Source: Rhodocyclaceae bacterium (lineage in GTDB: Bacteria; Pseudomonadota; Gammaproteobacteria; Burkholderiales; Rhodocyclaceae). From it: a stretch of 32,181 nucleotides of DNA. A program made the translations under genes and the position numbers. The notes below the pieces were generated by a model. It saw only the letters and a list, made by a program, of their open reading frames with translations, was not told the origin of the DNA and did no database searches. Shown in pieces: positions 8,684 through 15,125 of the stretch. Location: the NCBI GenBank assembly GCA_016791105.1, contig JAEUNM010000093.1, positions 1 to 32,181 of the forward strand. The letters run 5' to 3'. Position 1 is the first letter of the stretch; each line of letters begins with the position of its first letter.

Positions 8684-9121
8684 ATGGCAAAACCCAACGC
8701 CGATCACGCCGCACCCGCCAATCTTATGGGCGACATAGGCAAACTGATGGAGCAATTCAAACTACCCGGCGTCGATTTGGGCGCCATCATGGAAGCGCGC
8801 CGCGAGGACATGGAAGCGCTTGCCGCCGCCAACCGCAGCGCGTTGGAAGGCATGCAGGCGCTGGGCCAGAAACAGGCCGAAATGCTGCAATCGACCATGC
8901 AGGAATTGCAGACCCTGGTGCAGCAACTGTCCAGCGCCGGCGCGGCAAACCCCGGTAATGCCGCCGAAGCCATCCAACAGGCTCTGCAGCGCACTTTTGC
9001 GAGCATGCGCGAACTGGCGGAAATGGCCAGCAAAAGCCAGACCGATGCCCTGGCGGTGATTACCCAGCGCGTGCAACAAAACATGCAGGAAGTGAAAGCC
9101 CTGCTGCAGCCCAAGCCATAA
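8684..9121 (+). CDS. Phasin family PHA granule protein
   Basis: A 145-residue small helical protein rich in Ala, Gln and Met without signal peptide or membrane segment. The stretch MEARREDMEALAAANRSALE followed by GMQALGQKQAEML fits the phasin core, in which amphipathic helices coat the PHA granule surface and affect granule number and size. GGAGG 7 nt before the ATG at 8684 fixes the start; an upstream in-frame start at 8537 would lie inside a palindromic repeat and is rejected. Its position between PHA synthase and depolymerase genes matches the role. It is not a PhaF-type phasin, since no Lys/Ala-rich histone-like tail is seen. Confidence 0.88.
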   Translation: MAKPNADHAAPANLMGDIGKLMEQFKLPGVDLGAIMEARREDMEALAAANRSALEGMQALGQKQAEMLQSTMQELQTLVQQLSSAGAANPGNAAEAIQQALQRTFASMRELAEMASKSQTDALAVITQRVQQNMQEVKALLQPKP

Positions 9122-9143
9122 GGGCGCTGCACGAGGCAAATTC

Positions 9144-9974
9144 ATGACTGCGTCAGCACACGGCGAGCCCGTCCCCGTCCTGGAAATTCAAAATATCGCC
9201 GTGGCTGGTCAGGACCTGCGCGTCGGCATACGGCGCGGCCGGCCGGACAGGCCGCCCTTGCTGGTGTTCAATGGCATAGGCGCCAATCTGGAACTGGTCG
9301 AGCCTTTCGCCGCCGCGCTGGAAAACGTCGAATTGGTCATATTCGACGTGCCCGGTCTGGGCGGCTCCACCACCCCGCTATTGCCCTATCGATTTGCCTC
9401 GCTGGCCCTGCTGGCAGACCGCCTCATGCGCCAGTTGGGTTATGCGGACGAAATCGACGTGCTGGGCGTGTCCTGGGGCGGCGCGCTGGCGCAACAGTTT
9501 GCGCACCAGTTCCGCCAGCGCTGCCGGCGCCTGGTGCTGGCGTCCACGTCGTCCGGCGCGGTCATGGTGCCGGGCCGCATGTCGGCGCTGAGCAAAATGA
9601 TCGCCCCGCGCCGCTACAAGGACCCGGAATACCTGCATCGCGTCGGCGGCGATCTGTATGGCGGCAGTTACCGCCGCGAACCCGAACTGCTGCGCGAACA
9701 TGCCCGCCACATGCGCTCGCCGCAGGGCCGCGGCTACCTCTACCAATTGTTCGCGGTATGGGGCTGGACCAGCTTTTTCTGGCTCGGCTCGCTGCGCCAG
9801 CCCACCCTGGTGATGCACGGCGACGACGACCCCATCGTGCCCCTCATCAATGCCAAAATTCTGGCCCGCCGCATCCCCAAATCCGAACTATTCGTGATCG
9901 ACGACGGACATTTATTTCTGATGACACGGGCGAAAGAAGTCGCTCCTGTCGTGGAGAAGTTTCTGGCCGGGTAG
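9144..9974 (+). CDS. phaZ: Intracellular poly(3-hydroxyalkanoate) depolymerase (mcl type)
   Basis: A 276-residue alpha/beta hydrolase closely resembling Pseudomonas PhaZ, which degrades stored medium-chain PHA inside the cell. Family stretches are LLVFNGIGANLELVEPF, FDVPGLGGS, GVSWGGALAQQFAHQF, HGDDDPIVPLINAKIL and IDDGHLFLMTRA. The likely triad is Ser110 (GVSWGG), Asp229 (DDDP) and His256 (DDGH). There is no signal peptide, as expected for an intracellular enzyme. It starts 22 nt after the phasin gene with GAGG-like spacing. In Pseudomonas this gene lies between two class II synthase genes, whereas here it closes a cluster with one synthase. The assignment is strong, although related aromatic-ester hydrolases exist. 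Confidence 0.92.
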   Translation: MTASAHGEPVPVLEIQNIAVAGQDLRVGIRRGRPDRPPLLVFNGIGANLELVEPFAAALENVELVIFDVPGLGGSTTPLLPYRFASLALLADRLMRQLGYADEIDVLGVSWGGALAQQFAHQFRQRCRRLVLASTSSGAVMVPGRMSALSKMIAPRRYKDPEYLHRVGGDLYGGSYRREPELLREHARHMRSPQGRGYLYQLFAVWGWTSFFWLGSLRQPTLVMHGDDDPIVPLINAKILARRIPKSELFVIDDGHLFLMTRAKEVAPVVEKFLAG

Positions 9975-10020
9975 GCAAGCCCCGGCCGCTGGACGCGGCA
10001 ATCGCGTTGGGCACCCTGGC

Positions 10021-10056
10021 GTAGGGCGGAAAAGCGCAGCGCATTCCGCCGTATGG
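10021..10056. repeat. GTAGGGCGG-type dispersed palindrome
   Basis: GTAGGGCGGA and TCCGCCGTATGG arms around AAAGCGCAGCGCAT. It has the same family and orientation as the copies at 172-210 and 24421-24458. Confidence 0.8.
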
Positions 10057-10098
10057 TGCCGATAAATTCGCAACCCACTCTACAAATGCGCAGCCTGC

Positions 10099-10186
10099 GT
10101 ATGTTGGGGTGACGTCAGGAACCCCAACATTTCGCGGGCTTGAATGAGCGCCCAGCGTTGGGGTTCGCAGGCTCACCCCAACCTAC
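10099..10186. repeat. GTAGGTTGGGGTGA palindromic repeat, copy 2
   Basis: Left arm GTATGTTGGGGTGA (10099-10112, one mismatch) and right arm TCACCCCAACCTAC (10173-10186), with an inner AACCCCAAC/GTTGGGGTT pair. The inner spacer (CATTTC..., TGAATGA...) is shared with copies 3 and 4, which lie in the same orientation. Confidence 0.88.
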
Positions 10187-10278
10187 GTTGCTACAATACG
10201 CGCAGGCGTGATGATCAAGCTGACGTCGGCTCGGTGGTGCTTAGCCGCCGCATGTAACCAAGGGGGTTAGATCGCACG

Positions 10279-10794
10279 ATGGCTCGCACCTTCGCTACTG
10301 TGAGAGATCTTTTGTATTGGGAGTACGCCAAGTTGATTGCCGGATCCGCCATGGGAGACCGTGCGGCATATGGCTTTGTGACGGTTACGTACAACAAACT
10401 GCGTGCTGGTAAGCTTACCCCCTCAGCCATCGTCACCGAGAACAAGCGTCTGATTGTCGAAGGAGAGGCTTGCGCATACTGCGGCGCAACGGCAAAGCTC
10501 GAGTGGGAACATGTGATCCCTTTGGCAGCCGGTGGGCCGGACACGATTGACAACCTGGTGCGTGCCTGCCGCGCGTGCAATGCGGCGAAGGGTGCGCGAG
10601 ATCCGTATCAGTGGTTGCTCGATCAGCCCGGCAAGGAAGTACCGCGGCTTGTGCTTGGAAAAATGCTGAAACTATTGTTCGAGGCGTATGAGAAGCGCGA
10701 CCTCCTCGACAGTTCCGAGTTCATGAAGCAAAACGACATTCGCCGCCGGACCCTGGCTATGGTGTTTGCCCGGATGTCGGGCGCTTCGGAATAA
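10279..10794 (+). CDS. HNH endonuclease family protein
   Basis: A 171-residue protein with a zinc-bound HNH nuclease module in its middle: Cys65-x2-Cys68, then WEHVIPL with Glu77-His78, GG, Asn92 in DNLV, and Cys97-x2-Cys100-Asn101 in ACRACN. This His-Asn-Asn form with two CxxC pairs is typical of McrA-like HNH nucleases and cuts DNA. The flanking ~60 residues on each side are not recognised. It is a single gene with no methylase or partner beside it, so a restriction role is unsupported; orphan HNH genes are often mobile or defensive. Palindromic repeats lie on both sides (10099-10186 and 10936-11016), suggesting an inserted module. Confidence 0.88.
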   Translation: MARTFATVRDLLYWEYAKLIAGSAMGDRAAYGFVTVTYNKLRAGKLTPSAIVTENKRLIVEGEACAYCGATAKLEWEHVIPLAAGGPDTIDNLVRACRACNAAKGARDPYQWLLDQPGKEVPRLVLGKMLKLLFEAYEKRDLLDSSEFMKQNDIRRRTLAMVFARMSGASE

Positions 10795-10935
10795 CGAAAC
10801 AGATCAAGTCGCGCGTGGCCGCGATCAATATTTCCCCGCACGTTCGGTGATTTTTGCCTTCGGGTTCAGCACGATGATTCGTCGCGAATCGCCCACTATT
10901 TCGCGTGGAGCTGGCGGATAAAGTTCGAGCGGCTC

Positions 10936-11016
10936 GGGGTGACGCCAGCAACCCCAACATTTCCCGCGTTTGAATGAACGCCGAGCGTTGGGGTTCGCAG
11001 GCTCACCCCAACCTAC
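10936..11016. repeat. GTAGGTTGGGGTGA palindromic repeat, copy 3
   Basis: The left arm is truncated to GGGGTGA, while the inner AACCCCAAC/GTTGGGGTT pair and right arm TCACCCCAACCTAC are intact. The repeat runs into the 3' end of the minus-strand nucleotidyltransferase gene. The TAG stop of that gene (complement of CTA at 11013-11015) is formed by the terminal CCTAC of the repeat. Confidence 0.86.
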
Positions 11017-11756
11017 GTTGCTTGCAATGGACCATGGTCGGGTCGCGGGGCGTCAGAGCGCTGTTCGTCCAGATCGCACACCCGGTCGAAAATGACGGTT
11101 GCGAGTTGCGAGCAAGCCTCTTTAACCACCTGCCAGTCGTGCCAGCGTGGGTCGAGATTCTTGTATTCGCGAAGGTCGAATTCTTCCAGGTCGTAGGGGA
11201 GCGCATTGGCAAGTTGTACCTGCAATTGCTGGAGCGGGGATTCGTCATTGTCCTGCCTGTAGAGCCGGTCGAATACTCGCAGTGCAAGGGCGACGCTCGC
11301 GTCGCCCATATGATCGGCCAAGGCCACGAAGTCGAGGTAATCGCGCGTCGCATTGCGCTTGAGGATTAGCACACCCTTGATGCGCAACATTTCGCCTTGA
11401 GTGGGCAGAGTGATTCGGGCGCCGCGATAGTCCAAAACTTCCGTTTCCAGCGGTTCGTCGCGGATGAGCTGCCGGATGCCGGTTTCTATGCCGTCGAGGC
11501 TGCCCAGGATTTGCACGGGTCGTTGTACGCGCGCGGTTTTCCAGCCGGCGACCGACTCAAGCTGTGCCAGCACGTTGTCAAATCGGTGGCGTAGGTCGGT
11601 CAGCACGTGGTCGGCGTCACGCGAAAATCGATGCTCGGCGTGAATTGCCGAGGCTGTTCCACCGACCAGCACGGCGTCCGGCAGGATGCGTTGGAGCCGT
11701 GCAGCGGAGGACAAGACGAGTTCCCAGTCAGGCAACTGAGCGGTGTTGCTCGGCAT
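11013..11756 (-). CDS. Nucleotidyltransferase, AbiEii-toxin-like
   Basis: A 247-residue protein with an N-terminal nucleotidyltransferase fold: VLVGGTASAIHAEHRFSRDAD gives the glycine pair (32-33) and a paired-acid motif Asp47-x-Asp49 that binds metal and NTP. A later TLPTQGEMLRIKGVLIL segment and the helical C-half fit the AbiEii/AbiGii toxin-like superfamily. Proteins of this group can transfer nucleotides to tRNA or other targets. The start overlaps the upstream small gene by 29 nt, so both are probably translated together. The last residues and stop lie in a palindromic repeat, hinting that the original C-terminus was altered. Toxin activity is inferred; a harmless NTase is possible. Confidence 0.72.
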   Translation of the reverse strand: MPSNTAQLPDWELVLSSAARLQRILPDAVLVGGTASAIHAEHRFSRDADHVLTDLRHRFDNVLAQLESVAGWKTARVQRPVQILGSLDGIETGIRQLIRDEPLETEVLDYRGARITLPTQGEMLRIKGVLILKRNATRDYLDFVALADHMGDASVALALRVFDRLYRQDNDESPLQQLQVQLANALPYDLEEFDLREYKNLDPRWHDWQVVKEACSQLATVIFDRVCDLDEQRSDAPRPDHGPLQAT

Positions 11757-11955
11757 AGTGCATCCAGAAGTGATGGCGTTGGGCGTAGGGATCGGAGGCG
11801 TAAGTTCGGCAAATGCGCTCTACCTTGTCCAGCAGGGCGGGGTCGGACAAGACAGCACGGCGCAGTTCCGCCCAATCGCGCCAATGACCGCGCGAAATCA
11901 CGTCATCGATCGCTGCGAGGGTATAGCGCTGATGGTTTAGATGGCGATGAAGCAT
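11728..11955 (-). CDS. Small partner of the nucleotidyltransferase (possible antitoxin)
   Basis: A 75-residue polar, helical protein (79 if the GTG at 11967 is used), unrecognised by named family. It contains IDDVISRGHWRDWAELRRAV and a His/Tyr/Arg-rich end, YAQRHHFWMHYAEQH. Its end overlaps the nucleotidyltransferase start by 29 nt, giving a small-gene-first, NTase-second order like many toxin-antitoxin pairs. Neither start has a clear ribosome site; I prefer the ATG. There is no helix-turn-helix or AbiEi-type domain visible, so it is not the classical AbiEi antitoxin. The gene itself is well supported by coupling; the antitoxin role is a guess. Confidence 0.6.
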   Translation of the reverse strand: MLHRHLNHQRYTLAAIDDVISRGHWRDWAELRRAVLSDPALLDKVERICRTYASDPYAQRHHFWMHYAEQHRSVA

Positions 11956-11967
11956 GGCAAATAACAC

Positions 11968-12251
11968 GCTTTTATGTCTATCGATGCCTGAATCCTATGC
12001 GAGCAACACAGGAAAGGCAACGTGGCTTGCCGATTGTGCGTCCGCTACGCGCTCGGTTCAAGTCGCCCCGATTTGCTCCATCGGCCCGAGCGGACCAAAG
12101 ACGTAATGCGCACAGGGGCAGGAAAAATGCAAACGGACAGCGGGCTCGAGCATTTTTTGCCGTGTGGCAATTTCCGCCGGATCTCGAAATCAGATGCGGG
12201 CAGGGCAGGTGACGACCAACACGCAACTTGCGCCGGCTAGCCGCAGCATGC
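11968..12251. other. Intergenic stretch without recognisable gene
   Basis: Nothing recognisable is coded on either strand. Frames running through here have no ribosome site and no family similarity. It ends at palindromic repeat copy 4. It could hold the minus-strand promoter of the nucleotidyltransferase pair, but no clear -35/-10 pair was identified. Confidence 0.6.
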
Positions 12252-12337
12252 GTAGGTTGGGGTGACGCCAGGAACCCCAACATTTCCCGCGCGTGAATGA
12301 ACACCGAGCGTTGACCTTCGCAAGCCCACCCCAACCG
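12252..12337. repeat. GTAGGTTGGGGTGA palindromic repeat, copy 4
   Basis: Intact left arm GTAGGTTGGGGTGA (12252-12265) and inner AACCCCAAC. The right half is degenerate (GTTGACCTTC..., CCCACCCCAACC). The spacer is of the same subtype as copies 2 and 3 and the orientation is the same. Confidence 0.82.
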
Positions 12338-12439
12338 ACCTTCGCATCGCGCAGCGGCATGTCCAAGCTGCAACAATCCGGAGCGGCTGCGTTGCCGCTG
12401 GCCGTGCAGCGGGCTATATTGCTCGCTACGGAGGATTCG

Positions 12440-12793
12440 ATGATTACGACCGACCATCAGGATGACCTGGTTTCCACGACTGTTTTCGGGGAATTCACGC
12501 TCGCGGATTTCAAGGAATTCGAAGAGCAGGTGAATTACAAGCTGAAATTTTCCGACGGCCTCGACCTGCTGCTCGATCTGCGCGAAATGGGCGGGTTTAC
12601 GCTGGACATGGCCTGGGAAGAAATACGCTTTGCGCGCGCGCACAGCAGTGATTTCCGGCGGATCGGCGTGCTCACGGCCAGCCAGTGGATGGCCTGGAGC
12701 GCCTGGGTGTCGCAGGTGTTCGTGAATGCCGACGTGCGGGTGTTCGAGGACGAACTGGACGCGCGCGCCTGGCTGGCGGAACCGCACGAGTGA
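12440..12793 (+). CDS. SpoIIAA-like (STAS-superfamily) protein
   Basis: A 117-residue cytosolic protein: MITTDHQDDLVSTTVFGEFTL, then LDLLLDLREMGGFTLDMAWEE, GVLTASQWMAWSAWVSQVF and a final RVFEDELDARAWL. This matches the SpoIIAA-like/STAS_2 family, alpha/beta proteins of unknown ligand. GGAGG at 12430-12434, 5 nt before the ATG, fixes the start; the longer frame from 12293 would start inside a palindromic repeat and is rejected. The stop overlaps the GTG start of the sulfurtransferase gene (GTGA), so the pair is translationally coupled. A shared function with the sulfurtransferase is suggested only by position. Confidence 0.85.
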   Translation: MITTDHQDDLVSTTVFGEFTLADFKEFEEQVNYKLKFSDGLDLLLDLREMGGFTLDMAWEEIRFARAHSSDFRRIGVLTASQWMAWSAWVSQVFVNADVRVFEDELDARAWLAEPHE

Positions 12794-13641
12794 TCAATCT
12801 GTCCGGCCATCTGATCGACGCCGCGCAACTGCATCCCCTGCAGCAGGCGCATGCCGCCCTGGCGGTGGATTGCCGGCACAGCCTGGCCGACCCGGCCTTC
12901 GGCCGCAATGCTTATCTGCATGGGCATATTCCGGGTGCGGTGTTCGCGCATATCGACGACGATTTGTCCGGCCCCATGACGGGCCGCAACGGGCGCCATC
13001 CGCTGCCCGACGCGGAACGCCTGGCTGCTCGACTGGCGGAGTTGGGCGTGAATACCGACCATCTGGTGGTGGCTTACGATGACGCCGGCAGCATGTTTGC
13101 CGCGCGCCTGTGGTGGCTGCTGCGCTGGCTGGGGCACGAGCGGGTGGCGGTGCTCAATGGCGGTCTGCAGGCCTGGCAGGCGGCGGGCTTTCCACTGGAA
13201 GCCGGTCGCGTCGCGCTGCCGCCGGGCGATTTCCGGCGCAGCGCGGCGGCCATGCATACGGTGGACGCCAGTGACGTGCAGGGCGCACTGGAAAGCGAGA
13301 GCATGCTGGTGGTGGATGCGCGCAGCCCGGACCGTTTTCGCGGCGAAAATGAAACGCTGGATCCGGTCGGCGGGCATATTCCGGGCGCCGTGAATCGCTT
13401 TTTCCGCGACAACCTGGATGCGCAAGGGCATTTTCATACGCCCGCCCATTTGCGGGAACAGTGGCAGGCCGTATTGGGACCGCGCCAGGCGAATGAAATC
13501 GTGCACCAGTGCGGTTCCGGCGTGACAGCCTGCCACAACCTTCTGGCCATGGAAATTGCCGGCTTGAGCGGTTCCAGACTGTATCCGGGTTCATGGAGCG
13601 AGTGGTGCGCGGATCCGGCCCGGCCGGTCGCGCGCGGCTGA
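12790..13641 (+). CDS. sseA: Two-domain sulfurtransferase (rhodanese, SseA type)
   Basis: A 283-residue tandem-rhodanese protein that moves a sulfane sulfur from 3-mercaptopyruvate or thiosulfate to an acceptor. Domain 1 (about 1-125) is inactive, with AYDDAGSMFAARLWWLLR and NGGLQAWQAAG. Domain 2 (about 155-275) carries DARSPDRFRGE and the active loop CGSGVTAC with catalytic Cys241. The CG[S/T]G form is typical of mercaptopyruvate sulfurtransferases. I chose the GTG at 12790, overlapping the previous stop, because it gives the normal length; the frame opening at 12685 only adds out-of-frame SpoIIAA sequence. A 7-bp hairpin with a 6-nt loop lies downstream (13703-13722). Confidence 0.92.
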   Translation: MINLSGHLIDAAQLHPLQQAHAALAVDCRHSLADPAFGRNAYLHGHIPGAVFAHIDDDLSGPMTGRNGRHPLPDAERLAARLAELGVNTDHLVVAYDDAGSMFAARLWWLLRWLGHERVAVLNGGLQAWQAAGFPLEAGRVALPPGDFRRSAAAMHTVDASDVQGALESESMLVVDARSPDRFRGENETLDPVGGHIPGAVNRFFRDNLDAQGHFHTPAHLREQWQAVLGPRQANEIVHQCGSGVTACHNLLAMEIAGLSGSRLYPGSWSEWCADPARPVARG

Positions 13642-13702
13642 TATTCCGCACCGCCTTGGCGGTTCTTCGAATGCCCGCCGCGGCGCTCACGCTGCTCCGT
13701 TA

Positions 13703-13722
13703 AGCCCGCGTTAATGCGGGCT
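13703..13722. other. Hairpin between sulfurtransferase and efflux operon
   Basis: Perfect 7-bp stem AGCCCGC/GCGGGCT with loop GTTAAT. There is no T-tract after it, so it is at best a weak terminator. The ATG at 13714, used as the adaptor start, lies in the loop. Confidence 0.6.
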
Positions 13723-14835
13723 GCCCAGACTTCCATCGTCGCTTCTGAAAAGTCCAGCAAAACATTGATCCGAATATTGTCATTTGTCCTCGCGGGGCTT
13801 GCCGCGCAAGCACCGCAGGCGGCCGACGTGCTTGCCGTTTCCGCCGCGCAGGTGCAGGCGCTGGGAATAGAAGTGGCTGTCGCCGAAAGCGGCAAGGCAC
13901 TGGTGCTGGATGGCTTGCCGGCGCGCGTGGCGGTGCCGCTGGATCAGGAGCGCGTGCTCGCCGCGCCTCTGGCCGGCGTGGTGCAAAGTCTGGCGGTGGC
14001 CGCGGGGGGGCGCGTGCGGCGCGGCCAGATCGTGGCTACCCTGGCCAGCCCGCAGGCGCTGGAATTGCAGAGTGGGGCGCTGCAGGCGGCGAGCCAGTCC
14101 AGTCTGGCGCAGGAAAATCTGCGCCGCGACGAACAATTGTTTGCCGAAGGCCTGATTCCCGCCGCGCGCCTGTCCGCCAGCCGGACCGCGGCTGCGCAGG
14201 CGGCGGCCATGGCGAGCGAGCGCGCACAGGGCCTGGCGCTGGCCGGCGCGCGGCCGGGGCAGGTGGGCGGTGCGCTGGCTTTGGCGGCGCCGATAGACGG
14301 CGTGGTGCTGGAACAGGGCGTGCAACTGGGGCAGCGCGTGGATGCCGCCACGCTGCTGTACCGCATTGCGCGCATGGACACGCTGTGGCTGGAAATCCAG
14401 GCGCCGCTCGCGCACGCCGCCGCTTACCGCCTGGGGGCGGAAGTGCGCGTTGCCGGCGGCAGCGCGCGCGGCAAGCTGATCGCCCTGGGCGCCACGGTGG
14501 ATGCGGGCAGCCAGTCGGTTTTGTTGCGCGCGCTGGTCGAAACGGGTGCTGCCGCACTGCGCCCCGGCCAGGCCATACAAGTGGAACTCGATACCGCCGC
14601 GGCCGGCGCGCGCCTGCCTGCCGCAGCAGTGATTCGCCATGCCGGGCGTACCTGGGCAATGGTGCAGCGCGAGGCCGCAGCCGGCGCTCCGGCCGGCTTT
14701 GCGCCGCAAGAAGTGCAGGTGCAGGCACAAAGCGGCGACAGCGTCATGGTCGAAGGGTTGGCGGCCGGCACCCCGGTGGCGGTGCGCGGCCTGGCGGCGC
14801 TCAAGGCGATGTGGAGCGGGGTGGGGAAACCGTGA
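13714..14835 (+). CDS. RND efflux periplasmic adaptor subunit (metal type)
   Basis: A membrane-fusion protein of 373 residues linking the inner-membrane pump to the outer-membrane channel. It has a signal-like segment (TLIRILSFVLAGLAAQAPQAA), a split lipoyl domain (APLAGVVQSLAVAAGGRV, and AAPIDGVVLEQGVQLGQRV after a short helical hairpin) and beta-barrel segments such as MDTLWLEIQAPL. It is a CzcB/CusB relative by neighbours. The start is uncertain: the ATG has no ribosome site and sits in a hairpin loop. The in-frame TTG at 13765 would give a 356-residue form with a compact signal peptide. No His- or Met-rich metal-binding N-terminus is seen. Confidence 0.88.
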   Translation: MRAAQTSIVASEKSSKTLIRILSFVLAGLAAQAPQAADVLAVSAAQVQALGIEVAVAESGKALVLDGLPARVAVPLDQERVLAAPLAGVVQSLAVAAGGRVRRGQIVATLASPQALELQSGALQAASQSSLAQENLRRDEQLFAEGLIPAARLSASRTAAAQAAAMASERAQGLALAGARPGQVGGALALAAPIDGVVLEQGVQLGQRVDAATLLYRIARMDTLWLEIQAPLAHAAAYRLGAEVRVAGGSARGKLIALGATVDAGSQSVLLRALVETGAAALRPGQAIQVELDTAAAGARLPAAAVIRHAGRTWAMVQREAAAGAPAGFAPQEVQVQAQSGDSVMVEGLAAGTPVAVRGLAALKAMWSGVGKP

Positions 14836-15125
14836 CCGCGCCAGCCTGAAACTTGCTGTGGTCGGGCCTGGGTGCACAAGCCCGCAATACGTCGTGTGGG
14901 CGCGCCGGGAGTATGCCCGGATAAACCCCGCTTCACTTGGGCGATGCAAGTCCACGTCCTTCGGTGCCGCCACAGTTTCCAGGCGGCACGCTCACATATC
15001 GCCCTTCCACCCCTGTTGATGAACGAGAAAGTGCCTCTGTGACACGCATTCCGAATTGCATTCAAACCATACCGCCGCAGCCCTCGCATGCACTGGCGGG
15101 CAAGCCGCCGCAGCGTGCCGAATAA
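14836..15125 (+). other. Hairpin-rich leader between adaptor and pump genes
   Basis: This 290-bp gap interrupts an otherwise tightly packed operon. Successive inverted repeats are CGGGC (14863-14867) with GCCCG (14880-14884), CCGGG (14905-14909) with CCCGG (14916-14920), and GGGCGAT (14939-14945) with ATCGCCC (14998-15004). The last encloses an 8-bp stem, GTGCCGCC (14964-14971) with GGCGGCAC (14982-14989). An open frame in the right half ends in TAA at 15123-15125, directly abutting the pump ATG. I do not recognise a known riboswitch class. It could be a regulatory RNA leader, or a decayed insert. Confidence 0.5.

Larger units (their letters stand above)
9975..10278. other. Intergenic stretch with two dispersed palindromes
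   Basis: No gene is seen. The stretch holds one GTAGGGCGG-type palindrome (about 10021-10056) and copy 2 of the GTAGGTTGGGGTGA-type palindrome (10099-10186). It ends with an AAGGGGG-like ribosome site, about 12 nt before the HNH gene start. Confidence 0.75.

Noticed and set aside
10279..10794. Restriction-modification system around the HNH gene
   Set aside because: No methyltransferase or specificity gene is adjacent, so only an orphan HNH nuclease is claimed.
12293..12439. Longer N-terminus for the SpoIIAA-like protein
   Set aside because: The start would lie in palindromic repeat copy 4; GGAGG precedes the ATG at 12440.
14836..15125. Known riboswitch (cobalamin, NiCo) or group II intron end
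   Set aside because: None of the conserved boxes I know for these classes nor an intron domain V could be found; left as an unassigned structured region.
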